A stretch of 64,000 bases of DNA from Haematococcus lacustris (GCA_030144725.1 JASKMD010000014.1:7900284-7964283); one strand, 5' to 3'. Shown: positions 45,652-57,758, numbered from the stretch's first letter. The notes: generated by a model not told the origin, from the sequence alone. Numbers and translations are program-made.

Positions 45652-47564
45652 ATGATGGCAACTGGCTTAACCTCTGGGATTGGCAGTCACACCTCAGCCA
45701 GTAAGCGCTGAGAAAAGGTGCTGAGAGAAAGTGCCGCCCGTGCAGGAATGGTGTGACCATGTGGAATGGTGTGACCATGTGGAATGGTGTGACCATGGGG
45801 TCCATACCAGCCAGGACCCTTGCCAGCCGCTCCCCACCTGCATGGGCTGCATCCACACGTAGTCCGTCTCCAGCATGAACACCCATGCACCCTGGATCAT
45901 GGACTCATTCTGACGCACTGCGTCAAAGAAGGCCTTGATGGCGGGCGGCCCTGCAGACATCAAACAGCAGCGGTGCAGGAGCCTCAGCAGGTTCGGGGTG
46001 ACGATAGCCACGGCAGTTATCTTGCAAAACAACACCCAGGTTCACCTACGGTTGGCCACTGGGTAGTCACACCAGCCATCACACCAGCCATCACAATCAG
46101 GCCTACTGCATCACACAACACCTAGTTTAGGTACAGTAGGCCAACGTGCAGTATGGCCAGGAGGGGCCTTGCATGACCTGCACCTTAACGCCAACTCACT
46201 GTTGGCAGCTGGGTAGTCACACCATGCGGTAGGGGCCAGGAGGGGCCTCGTGTGACCTGCACATCACCGCTAACTCACTGTTGGCAGCTGGGTAGTCACA
46301 CCATGTGTCACACTCGGGCCGTATGGGGTAGGCGAGGAAGGTGGGGATCTGCAAGCAGTCGCATCGGCCATGGCAGCCTAATGAAGTGCAGGTGGCTGGA
46401 AGCACCCTCACCCGCACCCCACAGCCCAGGTCATGGTCAAGGGCTGCAGCTTCCCCTAGGCCGCCGCTAGCATGCTGGGCTGCTGCCCTGGCGGCGCGCT
46501 GGGCCTGACCTCGTCCATGAGCACGTCCGGCACTGTGCTGTGCAGGATGCGGGTGAAGCCGGTCAGCCGCTCCCCTCCAGGCTGGCGCTGCACCATCTTG
46601 TAGGTCTGGTACCTGCAGGTGGTAGGGGCCCAAGGGGCAGGCGGCACTGGCACCAGGGGCTGAGCATGGGGCAGTGCCAAGCCCCATCATGCAGAGGTTA
46701 GTCAGGCTTGTGGCCAAAACAAAGGGAATCAGTGATTGCCAAGGTCATTTCGGCGCGAATCAGCTGCCTCACCATGTTTGGGAGAGCATGGAGCATAGAG
46801 CATGGTTTCAGGGCATGTTATTGCAGTACCAATTTCTGTGGGGCACCCAATGTTGCTGGGGTGAGGAGGTACAGGGCAAGCACTTTCCCTCATTGTGTGG
46901 TGCAAGCTTCTCAGCCAGGCTGCTAGTGGTACTCTGTTTGGGATCAGCAGCTGGTGGACAGCAGGCTGTGGAGCACCTACAGCATACGGGACTGCAGGTT
47001 TTGATAGCTACCCCCGTCCGCGGTGAATAATGAATGGATGGTGTCGCCTGCGAGAGCGGCCACCGGGCGGGCAGGGCGAAGGTCAAAGAGCGACGGACGC
47101 GGCCTGGGTCTTCCCCGCTGCCGCAAACGCGTCGGCTTTTGGCGGCGACAAATGCGTGTCGGGCCCCACCAAACCAACCGCCGATGTTTTCGGGACGACA
47201 CCTTCCCGCGGCTACTAACCTTTCCATTTTGGGACCAGCGCGTGCACAGCCTCGAGCTTGGAGAGAATGCTCTTGAGCCCTGTTGCTTGCACACTCGACG
47301 CGGCCGCGATGCCACTCGCCACAGCTGCCTGCACGCAGTTCAGCGCTCTTTAACCGGCCTGCTGCGAGCGCGCGAGAGATGCGCGGCCAAATAGCTTGCC
47401 TGTACGGCCCCCGTAGGGCTTAGATCAACGGATGCCTCGTTCGTGGAGCGTATGACGCCTATTGCATAACCACAGAAGTAGACAACCACGATGATAGCTG
47501 CTAGGCAAAGCCAGCCGATTGATGTCGAGCTACTCGGGCGCCCAGCTTTGTGTGGCGATGTCAT
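39342..47564 (-). CDS. Hydroxyproline O-arabinosyltransferase-like, copy 2 (Golgi, GT95 type)
   Basis: Twelve exons join in phase: 47400-47564 (ATG at 47564), 47220-47328, 46981-47047, 46510-46612, 46279-46348, 45838-45950, 45199-45396, 44802-44847, 44423-44588, 43544-43577, 42645-42803, 39342-39449 (446 codons; the final exon after 39342 is not found). Exon 1 gives a short cytoplasmic tail and a signal anchor (WLCLAAIIVVVYFCGYAIGV), typical of Golgi glycosyltransferases, followed by a helical stem. HPAT segments follow: DTIHSLFTADGGSYQNLQSR, GFTRILH, MDE-IPTFLAYP, FMLETDYVWMQP, VREMYAW, ALCHYTW. Intron 1 appears to use a GC donor (CAG|GCAAGC). The last visible intron holds a 3.1-kb minisatellite. 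Exons 4 to 6 are nearly identical to copy 1. Confidence 0.82.
39531..42630. repeat. 3.1-kb (TGC)n-TCCCAC minisatellite in an arabinosyltransferase intron
   Basis: About 150 units of TCCCAC followed by 4 or 5 TGC triplets (18- and 21-bp units), with a few 3- or 6-triplet forms. Minor variants TCCCGC occur in two matching clusters near 40563-40640 and 41745-41815, which suggests duplication of a block of about 1.18 kb inside the array. It fills the intron 39450-42644. No frame on either strand is stopped, so six long low-complexity frames run across it. Confidence 0.98.
46046..46306 (-). repeat. Triplicated exon-5 end in arabinosyltransferase copy 2
   Basis: The 3' end of exon 5 with its donor region is present three times, at about 46046-46080 (with the copy-1 type sequence GTTGGCCACTGGGTAGTCAC), 46199-46229 and 46276-46306. 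Only the last is attached to the full exon 46279-46348. The others look like decoy exon ends left by local duplication or conversion. Confidence 0.75.
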
Positions 47565-48134
47565 CACGTCAAATAACCTGGTGCTGCTTCTACCTTGTCG
47601 CAGTAGCAAGATGCAGTAACGAGAAATTGAAAGAAATGCAAACTCTGCAATTGTGTGACCGCAACCGTTGCTTTGGAGGGCGAGGTGCGAATGAGGCCGG
47701 ATCGACTACGATCCCCTATCACAGTCTCAGGACGGAAGCACCGTTGATGATGTTCAGTAATGAGGGTAGTGAGATTGGCCAGGCTTTGCTGCTCATCCTC
47801 TTGAGCCAAGGTGTCGGTTCACCGCAGAAGGGAAGGATGCGAGCTAGTGTGGTATGCATATGTCGTTGCCAGGTTACTCCTCAACTACATCTTCACAAGT
47901 CTGAAGGAGCAAGCCAGGTCAAATCATGTGATGGTCATATTATGTACTTTTAGGTCATGCTGCTCCTTGCACTTGCAAAGCTGGTTTGCTCTGGTACGAG
48001 CTGAAAAGCAGCCAGCTGCGCAGCACGCATGCATGCACATTCCTACTATGCGGACAGGCTCAAGAAGGCAAGGCCAAGCATCCTGCAAGGTTGACTGATG
48101 CCAACAACCACAACCAACCTCTCAATGCGGAGGA
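47565..48134. other. Intergenic between arabinosyltransferase copy 2 and the MED13-like gene
   Basis: About 570 bp upstream of the arabinosyltransferase ATG and downstream of the MED13-like stop codon. It should hold the promoter of one and the 3' untranslated region of the other. I see no TATA box or motif that I can defend. Confidence 0.4.
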
Positions 48135-51100
48135 CTAAGCACAACAGCAGAGACTGTCTGCAGCTAAGCACAGGCGGAGGAGGGTCAAGGCAGCATGACA
48201 GTGCACTGGCACGGCAGGCAGCTCAGGTTCGCTCCTACCCCTGCCCCACCCCTGCCCCTGCAGTTGCTGCATGGCCTGAGGTGCCAAGCCCCAGGGAGCT
48301 GCCTGCTGTGCCGGGCCCAGAGCCAGACCTGACAGAGCCTGCTGTAGCTGCCCCAGGTCATCCAGCTGCCGCATGGCGGTTTGGTAGCAGCAGCAGCAGG
48401 GGTAGCCCACGCAACCCCAAACGCTGGAGGGTAGGGCCCCTGGGGCTGTGCCGCTATTGCTGCTGCTGCTGCTGCTGGTGTGAAGGCCCTTTGCTCCTCC
48501 TGCTACTGCTGCTACCTGCTGTGCTGTACTGGCTGATGGTGGTGGTTGTAGCATGAGATCAGGATGGCTGTGAAGCTGCAAGGCTGCAGTCCTCCTACCG
48601 CTACTGCTCTCGTAGGCTGCGGCCCAGTTTGCAGCCTGGGTCGGCAGCATCACCACCACTGGCTGCACAGGCTGCATGGTGGGCTCCTGTGCTGCGCCGG
48701 TGCAGCTCAGCTGGTGGGCGTCAGGGAGCGCCTTGGTTGCTGCCAGGCATGCCCCGGCCCAGTTCTGGCCAAGCCGACTGGGCTCCAGCTGCTGCTGCCA
48801 TGCTGCCTGCTCATCCCAAGACAAGGGCTGGCAGCAGGTGAGTGTCAGCAGTGGCGCTGCAGGCTGCAGGCTGGGAACACCTGTCCGGGCAGCTGGGTCA
48901 CTTTGATGATGTGCAGGCGGGGTCACACCACTATCCAGGGCTAGTGCTGGCGACTGAGGCCGTGGAGGCTGCTGAGGCTGCTGCCGCTGCTGCTGCTGCC
49001 TCAAGAGCAGCAGGCGTGCTAGCAGCACCAAGGAATCGTTGACCACCAGCTGGCTTACCCGCTGAGCCACCTGCAGATGCATGGAACAGATGAGCAGCGA
49101 TACCAAAGTGTGGGAAAGCTCATGTCAGCTATGGCCGCAGCGGCAGCGGCAGCACCTCCAGCAGCATCATCATCAGCAGAAGCGGCGACGGCAGCATCAG
49201 CATCGGAACCAGCCTCCAGGCATTCAGAGCCAAGCCATGGAAGGCAGGGATAGGGTACAGGATGCAGTGCTAAAGCCAAATGGACGACTGCCTGCGGCCT
49301 AGCCGCAAGTCAACATTCTGGATGACTGCCTGCGCCCTTGCCACTGCAGCTTTGAACCCCGATGGCTGCACAGCCCTGATGACCCCAACCCTGTAACCTC
49401 AATGTCTCTGTGGGCTCTGTTACCTACCCTGCTTGTCATGTGATGGCATGCACATGTGGGCTTGAACGTGCATGGGCATTATTGTGCGCTGCAGAGGTTG
49501 TGCATACAGCTAGCAGCTAGCTCAACACCAGCAGCAGCCATGGCCATGGCCTGCATCATGGTGGGACGCTGTTGGTGTGACTGCCAAGACTGCTGTAGTT
49601 TGCGCCAGCTCTTGTCAGCTGTCAGTCTGACCCACCCAGCCAGAGCAGGCAGCAGCCCCACCTGTTGCTGCACTGCCAGGTCCTGGGTTCTACTCCCTGC
49701 CACAACAGTAGCCCTGTGCTGCCCTTCATGCCCTGGGTCGGGGGGAGGGGGCAGCAGGCATACCGCCCTGCTCTGCTGCAGCAGCCCGCGGCTGTCGCTC
49801 CAGCTGACTGACAACCAGAGTCGGCCCTGGGTGGGCAGGTGGCGCCATGCGCAGGCCACATGGACACACACCCGCTCCCCAGCCAGGCCGCAGGGCAAGG
49901 GGGGAGCGCTGGCTGGCTGGCAGCAGGGCGGGCAGGGGGGCAGCAGCTGGGTGTGTGGGGCAGCATGCAGGGGGGTCTGCTTGCCCTGTGGCAGACTGCT
50001 GCCACAGTGGAAGGGGCCTGGGTCAGCGCTCTTGAGCATGGGATGGATCGACAGGGGATGAGGCACATGCAGGGGGTAAGGGCCCTCTTGCTGCATGGGC
50101 TGAGTCACACTTCGGTTGCCCGCCTGGGTCACACTATGTGGTGGGCCGTGCTGCTTAGTCTCCTGACATCTATGCCCCGCCTGCTCCTGAGGGGCAGGTG
50201 CAGGGCTGTGTCCAGGGCTGAGGCCAGCTGACGGCCCTGAGCTGGTAGAGGCTGAGTGGGCCACTGCATGCTGGCCGTTGGGCAGGGCAGAAGCCTGGTG
50301 GCCTGCCTGTGGATGCTGCAGGTGGGGGCCTGTGAGCAGCTGCCGCTGCCCCTGTTCCCCAAGCTCAGGCTGTGCAGCTGCAGCTGGGCTGTTGGAGTTT
50401 TGTGGCCGGACTGAAGGGGTAGGGGCTGGTGATGGAGGCAGCAGCAGCAGTGGGTCGTGGCGCAAGGCGCGCCCAGAGCTGCTGCTGAAGACAAGCATGG
50501 GGGGTGGGCCAGCAGGGACCTGGGTCAAGGGGGTGGGAGGGGACCCTGTGTACTGCATGACCTGGCCCTGTTGCCGCCCCTGTACCCCTGGCGCCTGATC
50601 CGCACCACACCCCTCCCCACGCCCTCCAGGCTGGCACTGCTGCTGCACCTGGCTGGCTGCGTGCTCCGGCTGCCGCTGCCCTGTCGGCCTGTCAAGCCCT
50701 GGCAGGGCTGCTGCCGCCAGAGCCGCTGCTTGCTGCTGCAGCTCACTGAGGTAGGTGAAGCTGGTTAGCCCGCAGTCAGCAAACCAGCCGGCTGGGGCAA
50801 GGGGCTGAGCAAGGGCCGGCTGGGGTGGCTGACCTTCATGGCTCCTTGGTTGAGGTGGCTGTCCTGCCCTGTTGGTGAGAGACCCTGACCCTGACCCTGA
50901 CCCTGGCCCTGGCCCTGGCCCTGGCCCTGGCCCTGGCCCTGGCCCTGGCCCTGGCCCTGGCCCTGGCCCTGGCCCTGGCCCTGCCCCTGGCCCTGCCCCT
51001 GGCCCTGCCCCTGCCCCTGGCCCTGCCCCTGGCCCAAGAGGCGGCACAGGCGCTGAGGGCATGTCCAGGGTGAGGGGCCTATCAGAGTGCGTTGCTTTGA

Positions 51101-53934
51101 AATGTGTGGTGCGGCAGAGGGCTGAGACGGCATCGTGGCTGGGTGGATGGGGGAGGGGCTGCTGGGTTGGCTGGCTGAGCTTGTGCATGAGGGCAGCAGG
51201 CTGGGAGCCAGAGAGGGGGCTGGGGTGCCGCCGCACCTGAGGGGGCAGGCGGGCCAGGGGGTGGGGTGCCAGCTGGTGGGGGGCAGGGGGGTAGGAGCCA
51301 GAGGGGGCAGGGGTGGAGGGGCAGGGCAGTGTAGGGGTTGGGCCGGGCTGGGCTGGGTGTCACACGCACAGATGCTTCAACTCAGGGCAGTTGCTGGTAA
51401 GGTAAGGGATTGCGGTTGGGCCGGCCCAGGTCATTTCAGTGCTTAGCATGTAGTGATGGCGTCAAGGCAACAAGGGCAGGAAGGTGCGGCTGCAGGTGAG
51501 GGTGAGGTGGGGTGAGATAAGGCCAGGCCGGTGCACTTGCAGCAGGATCCACTGGTGATGGTGTGTTGCGGTCAGGTGAAAGCAGCACAAGGTGGAGGGG
51601 TCACCTTGGCGTACACCGCCCAGGCAGTGGCTCGCACCGCCCGGCCTGTCAGGTCCCTCAACATGCTGGGCAGCACCAGCTGCAGCGTGATGTCCAGAGG
51701 AGGTGGACCTGGGCCCCCTGCAAGTATGCCACTAGGGCCAGTCACAACCTGCCTGTGCGGCATGCTTGTCCACAGAAGAGGGTTCACAAGCCATATAAAA
51801 AGAAAAGAAAGATAAGAAAAGAAGAAAAGGAAGACAAGAAGATACAGCCATACATTAAGAAATGGAAGAAAATAAAGATGGCAGGGACTGGGTGAGACCA
51901 GCAAGAGGGTACGAAGCCAAGCAAGGAAAGGTGACAGAGAGTGGGATGACAGTTTTGAGGCTAGCTTGCCAGGGGACAGGTGGAGGCAAGGTTGTGACTC
52001 AGTGTTTGATGGCACGCATCAGCCCTGGCATATGCAGCACACCTGTCCTCAATTAACAGCAGGGAGGGCCCTGCCCCTGCCTATAGCCCTGCCTCTCCCT
52101 CTCCCTCTGCCGCTGACCCCAGCCCTAACCCTAGCCCTGGTCCTGGCCCTGGCTCTGCTACCTCCGCCAGCTCACCTGGCAGCGCTTGGCCCAGCCCGCC
52201 GTCCAGCCCTGGCCCAGGCCCTGCAGCGCCCCAACCGCTGCCTGCCCCCTGACCTCCACACTGGCCTGGGCCACTGGGCCTGCCTGCCATGTGGGTGTAC
52301 AGGTCACACCGTGCCCCGCTGTACCGCCCCTGCTGCTGCCCTGCCGCCCCCTCCTGCTGCCCCGGCTCCCCCTGCTGCCCCTGCTGCCCCTGCTGTCCCT
52401 CATCTCCACGGCACTGCCTCATGTGGGTGCTGTGGTTTGACTGTGCAGCCACTTCCATGGCTGCCTGGGTGACGGTGGGTGCGGGAGGTCCGGGGTTCAA
52501 GCCCTGGGTCCTGCCCCTGAGCACTGCCCTAGGTGGCAGGCAGGCAGGCAGCCCTGAGCCTCCCCCAAAGCCCAGGTCTAGGTTTGGACAGCTCGACTGG
52601 GTTGACAGCTGCTGGTGATGTCCCTGCTGCCACCTCGACTGTGGTTTCTGCCACTGCTGCCGCTCCTGCTGCTGCCGCTGCTGTTGTTGCTGCCCCTGCT
52701 GCCCCTGCTGCTGCTGCAGCTGCTGCTGCTGTTGTTGGTGGGTGTGCAGCAGCGCCGCCCCCACAGGAGTGCAGGGTGCCAAGCGTGACGCAGCCTCCAG
52801 CAGGCAGTGCAGAGCTGAGGCCGCGGAGTCATCAGGCGGCACCAGGTACACCACCTGACCCTCCTCCTGCTCGTCTTGCAGGCTGACCTGGCTACAAGCA
52901 TACCAGGCGTGCCCAGCAGATAGCAGGCGGGCGGTAGGCAGGCGGCAGGAGAGTGGGGCGGCAGGAAGGGTTGGGGCGGCAGGATGGTGGGATGGCAGGC
53001 AGGGTAAGCGAGGTAGCGAGGCAGGTGGGCACCTCATGCAGGGCGACAAGGGCAGCAGGGAGTGCGTGGGTGGGTTGAGGCAGGCGAGGGTGCCAGCCAT
53101 GGCATCATGCAGGGCTCACAACAGGAGCTGCATTAACTGAGGCACCACACTTAGCACCTGGTCACACGTCACACTACCAGGTGTGGCAGCTCCTACTTGT
53201 CAAGGCTGATGGAGCCTGGCTTTGGGATTTGAACCCAGCACCTGGAGGCCCATCCCATCCCATATAGTGTGACTGCAGCCAGCCCCCTGGGAACCACTGA
53301 CCTGGGTGTGGGTCGCGCTTCCCTCAGACTGCGCTGCAGCATGTCCAGGCTGTACCGCAGGTTCAGCCACCAGCCTCCCGGAGGCCCACCCGCCCTGCCC
53401 GCCCCAGACCCAGCTGGCACTGGGTCCCCCACCCCTGCTGCTCCTGGCAGCCCCCCACCACCCCCAGCCGTGCCTCCCACCCCCTCCTCCTCCTCTTCCT
53501 CTTCTCCATCCCCCTCCCGCCCCGCCTCCCCTACGGTTGTCAGCCTGCCAGGCCTGGCTATCTGCCTGGGGCTTGCCTCAGGGAGTAAGGCGGTAGCTGG
53601 GTGCGTTGCCCCTGGCTGTGCAGGCTGTGCAGGCTGTGCTGGAGGACAGTGCAGCCTTGCCCTGCGGCACTCAGCAGCAATGCTGCGCTGATCCTGCTCC
53701 TGCTGCTGCTGCTGCTGCTGATTTTGTTGGTGGTAGTGGTGATGCTGCCAAAGAGCAGCGTGCACAGCACCGCCTGACCCGCCCCATGACTTGTGCAGGT
53801 CAGGATGGAAGCCATGGACCTGGTTGCTGCAGGCGCCCACCACTGGGTGAAGCACAGGCCCAGCCTGGACCCTGGCGGCCCCAGCTCCACCCCCCACGCC
53901 TGCTCTCCCCGTTGGAGCTGCAGCAGGGTAAGCA

Positions 53935-53965
<31 letters not shown>

Positions 53966-54425
53966 CCAGGGATGAGAAGGGTTTGGTAGAGTGAGCAGTG
54001 TGACTACCCCAGTCCCCTCCCACAACCTCTGCTGCTGCTGCTGCTGCCCCAGCTGTTCCTCCTGCCACAGCTTTAGCTGCAAGGCCACCTGTTGCAGGCA
54101 CCTCCACCGTTACCGGTGCTGTGCGGTTGTGCAGGTTGGTTCTGTTGGTTGGGGCAGTTGAGGCAGTTGGCTGTGCCCAGCTGGCTGCCCCAGGGGGGTG
54201 GTGCGGTGTAGGACCTGGGGAGGCGCAGGTGCGGGGTATGGGCGCCACCCCCTGCACCCTGCGCAGCCTGCCGCATGCAGGAGCGGGGCGCTGCTGCCCA
54301 CAGCCCGCGCAGGAGTAGGCAGCGGCCAGGTCCGCGAAAAATAGCAAGGCAGTTGGGGCCAGGTCGTCAGGGCACAGCACTGTGTAGCGCAGCGGCTTGG
54401 GGCCCGCCAGAGGGTCCAGTGGAAG
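48135..54425 (-). CDS. MED13: Mediator subunit 13-like protein (C-terminal part)
   Basis: Exons: 53302-54425, 52176-52891, 51605-51717, one from 51236 to about 49500, and 48135-49070 (stop). Recognisable MED13 segments are LDPLAGPKPLRYTVLCPDDL (the PIWI-like region's K-x-x-x-Y-x-V-x-C-P start), QVVYLVPPDD, PPLDITLQLVLPSML, then VACAWRHLPTQGRLWLSVSW with WSDSRG (the W-L-x-x-x-x-x-D-x-x-G segment), and near the C-terminus LPAVPVHCHAALTLLRLCLA, matching the L-P-(V/I)-H-x-x-x-L-x-R-L end of the family. MED13 links the CDK8 kinase module to core Mediator in the nucleus. Long Gln, Gly-Pro and Ala insertions, including a coding CCCTGG array, inflate it. Upstream exons encoding the N-terminus are unresolved. 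Identity rests on short motifs. Confidence 0.55.
50882..51036 (-). repeat. Coding (CCCTGG)n hexamer array in the MED13-like gene
   Basis: About 25 copies of CCCTGG/CCCTGA/CCCTGC. The surrounding frame is open and phased with the exon starting at 51236, so it is read as a Gly-Pro/Gly-Ser/Gly-Ala dipeptide run in the protein. Confidence 0.85.
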
Positions 54426-55660
54426 CTGAGGACAGCGCCAGCGGCAAGGCCAGGGGCAAGGCCAGGGGCAAGGCCAGGGTACTTGGAGTGTTAACAAAGC
54501 GAAGCATGGGGTGGGAGTTCATTGATGAGTGCCCTGCGTGTGGCCCACGTCCTGGCCCACACCTTTGCCCATACACTGGCCTCTACTCCTGCCCCTGGCC
54601 CACGCCCCTACCGCTAATCCTGCCCCTGGACCCCGTTTGCTGTGCCTCTCCTTCCCGCTCCCGCTTCCTCTGCCGCTTCCACTACCACCTTGCTACTTCT
54701 ACCCCCTTCAGCTGTTGCTGCCACTGCCCCCGCCTGCCTACCTCGTTCCACAGGGGCAAAAGCTCTGCCGGTCCTTGCAGCAGCTGCCCCTGGGCACAGA
54801 CACGCCCACGCACCAGCGCCAGCGTCAGCACCACACCTGAGCTACGCTGAGATCTGATCAGGGGCTGATGAGGAACTACGCGAGGGGGAGGTAGGGCTAC
54901 GTCAGCACCACCCTGAGTTACAGCATACAGATCACACAGCTGGGTGCTTCCGTGGCGCTGTGCTGCCCTGCCCTAAGCCAGCTGCAGGCTGAGGGCCAGG
55001 GCATGACTCCTGAACAGGCAGGGCATCCAGTCCACTGCTAGACAGCATGCAAGGTTTTTTCCATGTGAGCAAAGCCCAAAGCTTATATCGCCTTAGGGTA
55101 GGCATGTGTTGCCTGCTGGGCTGGTCAGGGAGGCTGAGCTAGGTGGCATCCGGTGCTGCTCGCTGCTCACAGCCATGATGCATGTGTGGCAACAGATCGC
55201 GGCGCCCAGCTGCTGCCTCTGCTTGAGACTTGGGCTACTGGCAAGGCTCAGGTACGGACTGCTGGTCAGCAGGCTGAGCCTTCCAGTACCAACCAGCAAA
55301 CCAAGGCTATAGGTTCTGGGCAACAGGCTGAGGTTCTAGGTGCTGGGCAGCAGGCTGAGGCTCTGCACCTGACACACAAAGGAGCTGCTGTGATGTGAGA
55401 TGGTCAGCACCTGGTGTGACATCAGGAACTGTGTTTCACTGGCAGCAGGGCTGCTTGCTGTAGGCACGCCTACAGCCTCCAGCTTGGTGCTGTACAGCAT
55501 GCTGGCCAGCCAGGTCTCTGCGTGGCAAGGTCAGTCCCAGCACTGATGGTAGGGCAAGGGGGCAAGTGCCAATTGTGGCATCAATGGCACTGTGTACGTG
55601 TTTGAAGTTCTAGTCAGGAGAGGTTTGTTGTGCTGTACTTGCCGTTTGCGTGAGGCAATT
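54426..55660. other. Probable intron or 5' region of the MED13-like gene
   Basis: No exon could be placed with confidence. Near 55245-55375 there is an imperfect repeat of GGCAACAGGCTGAGGTTCT-like units (CAGGCTGAG at about 55270, 55326 and 55350). Confidence 0.35.
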
Positions 55661-55671
55661 CCGCGAGCATT

Positions 55672-55952
55672 TCGGCGATCGCTAAGTCCATGCTGGCTCC
55701 GTGGGCTTGCTCCACCAGCACGTCCAGCAGAGCTGGCGATGGCCAGACTAAACGTAGCTGAGCATCGTGAGCGGGCTTAGGCAGGCAGGGCTCGACAGGC
55801 ACTGGGTTGAAATGATCTGTTGCGATACTTCCGACAGATGCCTCTGGCGCTGGCGGTGTTGGATGCCAAGTGCGCTGCTCGGACCGCGGTACGCTGGGAA
55901 GACCGGCAAACTCTGGTGCGCACAGTACTCTGCGCCGCTTTGTTCGTGTGTG
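55672..55952 (-). CDS. Candidate exon, unknown; possibly 5' end of the MED13-like gene
   Basis: Minus-strand frame with an in-frame ATG at about 55952 (MHTRTKRRRVLCAPEF) and a helical end (LLDVLVEQAHGASMDLAIAEML). Composition is coding-like and KRRRV resembles a nuclear localisation signal. No domain is recognised and the donor site (CAA|GTACAG) is weak. Confidence 0.35.
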
Positions 55953-56049
55953 CATGCCAACATAATGCTGGCAGCGGTACAGCAAGCGCGGCGGGCGATG
56001 TCCGCATGGGCCTAGTTGACCAGCATGAGCTCAGATGTTTTACGCGTCA

Positions 56050-56118
56050 TTGTACATTGCTCATCGTACACTGCTTATTGTACACTGCACAGTGTACACT
56101 GCTCATTGTACACTGCAG
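56050..56118. repeat. Short tandem repeat, GTACACTGCTCATT-like units
   Basis: Five imperfect copies of a unit of about 14 bp containing TGTACACTGC. A second simple duplication, GCCATTGATACAGTAAATA twice, lies at 56296-56333. Confidence 0.85.
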
Positions 56119-56987
56119 GCGCTCAACATCCTGTGTGTGACCCGCTGTCGACGGCACCTGTCAATAGATTCCTGTGGAGGTGGCAGAACAGTGGCGGCTG
56201 AGAGAGCTTGGGCTGCAGCGGGCTCCCTGGCTGGCTGGCTCAGAATCCCCATCAGACGCCCTTCTTCACGCCTGTTCCGAGTGCCTGTAAACCTGCCATT
56301 GATACAGTAAATAGCAGCCATTGATACAGTAAATATGTCGGCTGGGGGTCAGGCTAGACAAGCAAGCCAAAAAATGCCCATTTTTCGAACGGACCTAACT
56401 AACTCTATACACCGCTTCACGATGTAAGATTGGCACGCCTTGACGCAGCGCCGCGCACGTTAGCATCGGCTCGGAGGAACAGGCCTATGGTGATCGGCTG
56501 GTCCGCGACCCCGTCCAATGTTCGATGGCTCCGACTAGCACGCAACGCCAGGAGCGCTCCATCGCTCTTATTTGCGCCCTAAAGTATGTGTGCTGTTGCG
56601 GCGATGTCCTCGGCGATGTCTAGTGGGTGTCTACAGTGTGTGCTACATGCTGCTTGCTGGGGGCTTGTCTCATGGCCGGGTTGAGGGGGTACGCGGTAAG
56701 GCTTTGGACCTGAAATTTCGTCAGCAGCTAGCTGTACCACACACTCACCCCCTGGCGCTGACTTGACATCATCATGCATCAGCTCGGTCAATGGCGAGTG
56801 GTAGTGTGGGACACACTGCCAAAAGCATCAACTGTATGCCAAACGTGCCAAACGACTTGCAATGCACACCGTGGGACCCGCATTGGATACATGCACAAAA
56901 GTGTACTGTGGAGGAAGCGGGATAACATGTCTGCTGATGAATATATATGAAAACCTGTGTGAACCCCCCAAAATGCGTTAGACATGG

Positions 56988-57258
56988 CCATGCCAGGGAC
57001 GTTTTGCCCAAAATGATGGCCGTTCCGCCAGCCTGAACTGTACATCTTGGTAGCAAAGACTGTTGTCCTGCCGACGGAGTCGTCAATGGACATTTCGGTC
57101 GAGGACAGCCGCACTTGAAGCCTTTTTAGCTATGCCACATCGCTTGAAGCCATGCCAGGGACTTGTTGCCCGAAATGTTGGCCTCTCCGCCAGCCCGTTA
57201 TAGATAGAACGAAAGCACTGACCCTTTGCCTGCCTTCGGAGCCGTCGACGGACATTTC
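56988..57258. repeat. Diverged tandem duplication of a 110-bp segment
   Basis: Segments at about 56988-57100 and 57150-57258 align through GCCATGCCAGGGAC..TTGCCC.AAATG.TGGCC..TCCGCCAGCC and again at GA(C/G)GG(A/T)CATTTCGG. The second copy runs directly into the CCCAG array. Confidence 0.75.
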
Positions 57259-57270
57259 GGACAATTATAG

Positions 57271-57758
57271 CCCAGCCCAGCCCAGCCCAGCCCAGCCCAG
57301 CCCAGCCCAGCCCAGCCCAGCCCAGCCCAGCCCAGCCCAGCCCAGCCCAGCCCAGCCCAGCCCAGCCCAGCCCAGCCCAGCCCAGCCCAGCCCAGCCCAG
57401 CCCAGCCCAGCCCAGCCCAGCCCAGCCCAGCCCAGCCCAGCCCAGCCCAGCCCAGCCCAGCCCAGCCCAGCCCAGCCCAGCCCAGCCCAGCCCAGCCCAG
57501 CCCAGCCCAGCCCAGCCCAGCCCAGCCCAGCCCAGCCCAGCCCAGCCCAGCCCAGCCCAGCCCAGCCCAGCCCAGCCCAGCCCAGCCCAGCCCAGCCCAG
57601 CCCAGCCCAGCCCAGCCCAGCCCAGCCCAGCCCAGCCCAGCCCAGCCCAGCCCAGCCCAGCCCAGCCCAGCCCAGCCCAGCCCAGCCCAGCCCAGCCCAG
57701 CCCAGCCCAGCCCAGCCCAGCCCAGCCCAGCCCAGCCCAGCCCAGCCCAGCCCAGCCC
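57271..57758. repeat. (CCCAG)n pentamer array, about 490 bp
   Basis: About 97 essentially perfect copies of CCCAG, the longest pure array in the window. The Gly-Leu-Gly-Trp-Ala frames across it are artefacts. Confidence 0.99.
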
